From Prevotellaceae bacterium (GTDB taxonomy: Bacteria; Bacteroidota; Bacteroidia; Bacteroidales; UBA932): a stretch of 6,431 nt of DNA. The stretch spans positions 1 through 6,431 of the forward strand of contig JAITQP010000293.1 in the NCBI GenBank assembly GCA_031288885.1, written 5' to 3'. This document shows positions 5,877-6,431 of the stretch, piece by piece; the stretch's first letter is position 1, and every line of letters starts with the position of its first letter. A program made the translations under genes and the position numbers. The notes below the pieces were generated by a model. The model saw only the letters and a program-made list of their open reading frames with translations, was not told the DNA's origin and did no database searches.

Positions 5877-5940
5877 TGATTAATGGTTAATGATTAATGA
5901 TTAATGATTAATGATTAATGATTAATGATTAATGATTAAT
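5871..5940. repeat. Heptamer array 5 (10 units) at the ftsZ end
   Basis: There are ten consecutive units in exactly 70 bp. Nine are GATTAAT and one is GGTTAAT (5885-5891). The first unit supplies the last ftsZ codon (GAT) and the TAA stop. It is the longest and most uniform array in the window, which suggests recent expansion. Confidence 0.97.
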
Positions 5941-6029
5941 GGCGCGAAGCGTGCATTGTAGGGGCGGTTTTTTTTGTTAATGATTACTGGTTAATGATTA
6001 ATGGCGCGAGGCGTGCATTGTAGGGGCGG
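5934..6029. repeat. Duplicated composite unit: heptamer plus GGCGCGARGCGTGC block
   Basis: The 34-bp stretches 5934-5967 and 5996-6029 differ at one position (A5948 versus G6010). Each begins with GATTAAT and runs through GCGTGCATTGTAGGGGCGG. The spacing is 62 bp. Copy 1 runs into a plain T-tract, whereas copy 2 runs into a perfect hairpin with a T-tract, so the two ends diverge. Confidence 0.92.
5975..6002. repeat. Heptamer array 6 (4 units, two degenerate)
   Basis: The units are TGTTAAT, GATTACT, GGTTAAT and GATTAAT. This is a shorter copy of array 5 that leads into the second copy of the duplicated 34-bp unit, so array and flank were probably copied together. Confidence 0.85.
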
Positions 6030-6050
6030 GTTTCAAACCCGCCCTTTTTT
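6024..6050 (+). terminator. Rho-independent-type terminator downstream of ftsZ
   Basis: GGGCGGGTTT (6024-6033) pairs perfectly with AAACCCGCCC (6035-6044) around a very tight turn and is followed immediately by six T residues (6045-6050). It lies about 150 bp after the ftsZ stop and is the best candidate for the end of the murC-ftsZ transcript. The hairpin is also part of a repeat unit, so it may have arrived as mobile or repetitive sequence. Confidence 0.7.
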
Positions 6051-6055
6051 GCATA

Positions 6056-6097
6056 CCACCCGTGCCCGCCCTCTGCCCACCCGTGCCCGCCCCCTGC
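6056..6097. repeat. 21-bp tandem repeat, two copies
   Basis: CCACCCGTGCCCGCCCTCTGC (one base removed here: the unit runs 6056-6076) is followed at once by a second copy at 6077-6097 with one difference (T6072 versus C6093). It is strongly pyrimidine-biased and leads directly into a REP-like element. Confidence 0.85.
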
Positions 6098-6167
6098 CGT
6101 CATTCCGACCGACGCGCGCGAGGTACGAGCGCGCGGAGCGGAGGAATCTCCTCGCAAACAGCCGTCC
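6098..6167. repeat. REP-like element, CGTCATTCCGA type, forward
   Basis: It begins CGTCATTCCGA (6098-6108), holds a 6-bp GCGCGC stem (6114-6119 with 6129-6134), and ends GAGGAATCTCC followed by CGCAAACAGCCGTCC. The same end blocks appear in reverse orientation within the repeats at 6242-6304 and 6328-6390. Confidence 0.8.
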
Positions 6168-6196
6168 TTGCACGCTTCGCGCTATCGCACGCTTGC

Positions 6197-6225
6197 CGTC
6201 ATTGCGAACGTAACGAAGCAATCCA
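6197..6225. repeat. REP-like element, CGTCATTGCGA type, short form
   Basis: CGTCATTGCGAACGTAACG followed by AAGCAATCCA matches the start and the internal/terminal blocks of the element at 602-682, but without its interior or its closing inverted end. It appears to be a compact version of the same family. Confidence 0.75.
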
Positions 6226-6241
6226 GCGCCGCTCGGAATGG

Positions 6242-6390
6242 CGCGACGCGTGCACACGGGACGGCGGTTTGCGGGGAGGTTCCTCGCTACGCTCGGAATG
6301 ACGGCGCGGGGGGGGAGGGGAAAGGGACGCGACGCGTGCACACGGGACGGCGGTTTGCGGGGAGCTTCCTCGCTTCGCTCGGTATGACGG
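6242..6390. repeat. Two 63-bp near-identical direct repeats, each followed by poly-G
   Basis: Copies at 6242-6304 and 6328-6390 differ at three positions by my count and are spaced 86 bp apart. Each contains CGCGACGCGTGCACACGGG, then the inverted form of the CGTCATTCCGA element (CTCGGAATGACGG in copy 1, CTCGGTATGACGG in copy 2). Each is followed within a few bases by a G-run of 8 (6308-6315) or 11 (6398-6408). Confidence 0.9.
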
Positions 6391-6431
6391 TGGGCGCGGG
6401 GGGGGGGGAAAATGGCCGGGAAGCGGGCGGG

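Larger units (their letters stand above)
5877..6431. other. Non-coding, repeat-dense region downstream of ftsZ
   Basis: No credible gene is visible on either strand to the right edge. The open frames here (minus strand 6033-6341; plus strand 6001-6213 and 6062-6301) translate only repeats. The region holds heptamer arrays 5 and 6, a duplicated 34-bp unit, one strong hairpin with a T-run, a 21-bp tandem repeat, REP-like elements in both orientations and poly-G tracts. The gene usually next in line after ftsZ is not in this window. Confidence 0.75.

Noticed and set aside
5871..6002. CRISPR-like array
   Set aside because: The units are 7 bp tandem repeats with no spacers and no cas genes nearby.
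6033..6341. 102-codon minus-strand open frame and overlapping plus-strand frames downstream of ftsZ
   Set aside because: Phrases such as VIPSVARNL and RYVRND come from the REP-like elements. There is no independent sign of coding.

Overview
The window is a piece of chromosome from a GC-rich member of the Bacteroidota, probably class Bacteroidia. It carries the division end of the dcw cluster in the order murC-ftsQ-ftsA-ftsZ, all on the + strand. The assignment rests on four things: the gene order, a short FtsQ, start sites without clear Shine-Dalgarno sequences, and the tail of what looks like a GH92-type alpha-mannosidase just upstream, a family very common in Bacteroidota. Genus cannot be read from this sequence.

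Layout. Positions 3-134 are the last 43 codons of the GH92-like gene. Positions 135-909 hold no credible gene but are dense in repeats: fragments of a CGTCATTSCGA-type interspersed repeat, a diverged direct repeat of about 50 bp (262-312 and 549-609) flanking a mirror-symmetric cluster of six hairpins (323-525), a second interspersed repeat (602-682), and an AT-rich island (about 744-800) that may hold the murC promoter. Positions 910-5876 hold murC, ftsQ, ftsA and ftsZ with gaps of only 27, 27 and 35 bp, which suggests one transcription unit. Positions 5877-6431 are again non-coding and repeat-dense, with a strong terminator-like hairpin at 6024-6050 and near-identical 63-bp repeats followed by poly-G tracts.

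How the genes work together. MurC adds L-alanine to UDP-MurNAc in the cytoplasm. FtsQ is a bitopic divisome scaffold with a POTRA domain. FtsA is an actin-like ATPase that tethers FtsZ filaments to the membrane through a C-terminal amphipathic helix. FtsZ is the tubulin-like GTPase of the Z-ring. All four proteins look intact, with their main motifs present.

The most unusual feature is a family of short tandem heptamers (consensus about RRYTAAK) at nearly every gene boundary here: after the GH92-like gene, before murC, at the murC end, between ftsQ and ftsA, and twice after ftsZ. The arrays overlap the genes. They supply or include the stop codons of the GH92-like gene, murC, ftsQ and ftsZ, encode the last residues of some proteins, and put an in-frame TAA immediately or six bases upstream of the murC and ftsA start codons. 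A period of 7 with a stop trinucleotide in each unit places stops in all frames on both strands. No array lies between ftsA and ftsZ. This, with the mirror-symmetric hairpin cluster, is what I would look at first. No protein-coding novel system is visible.
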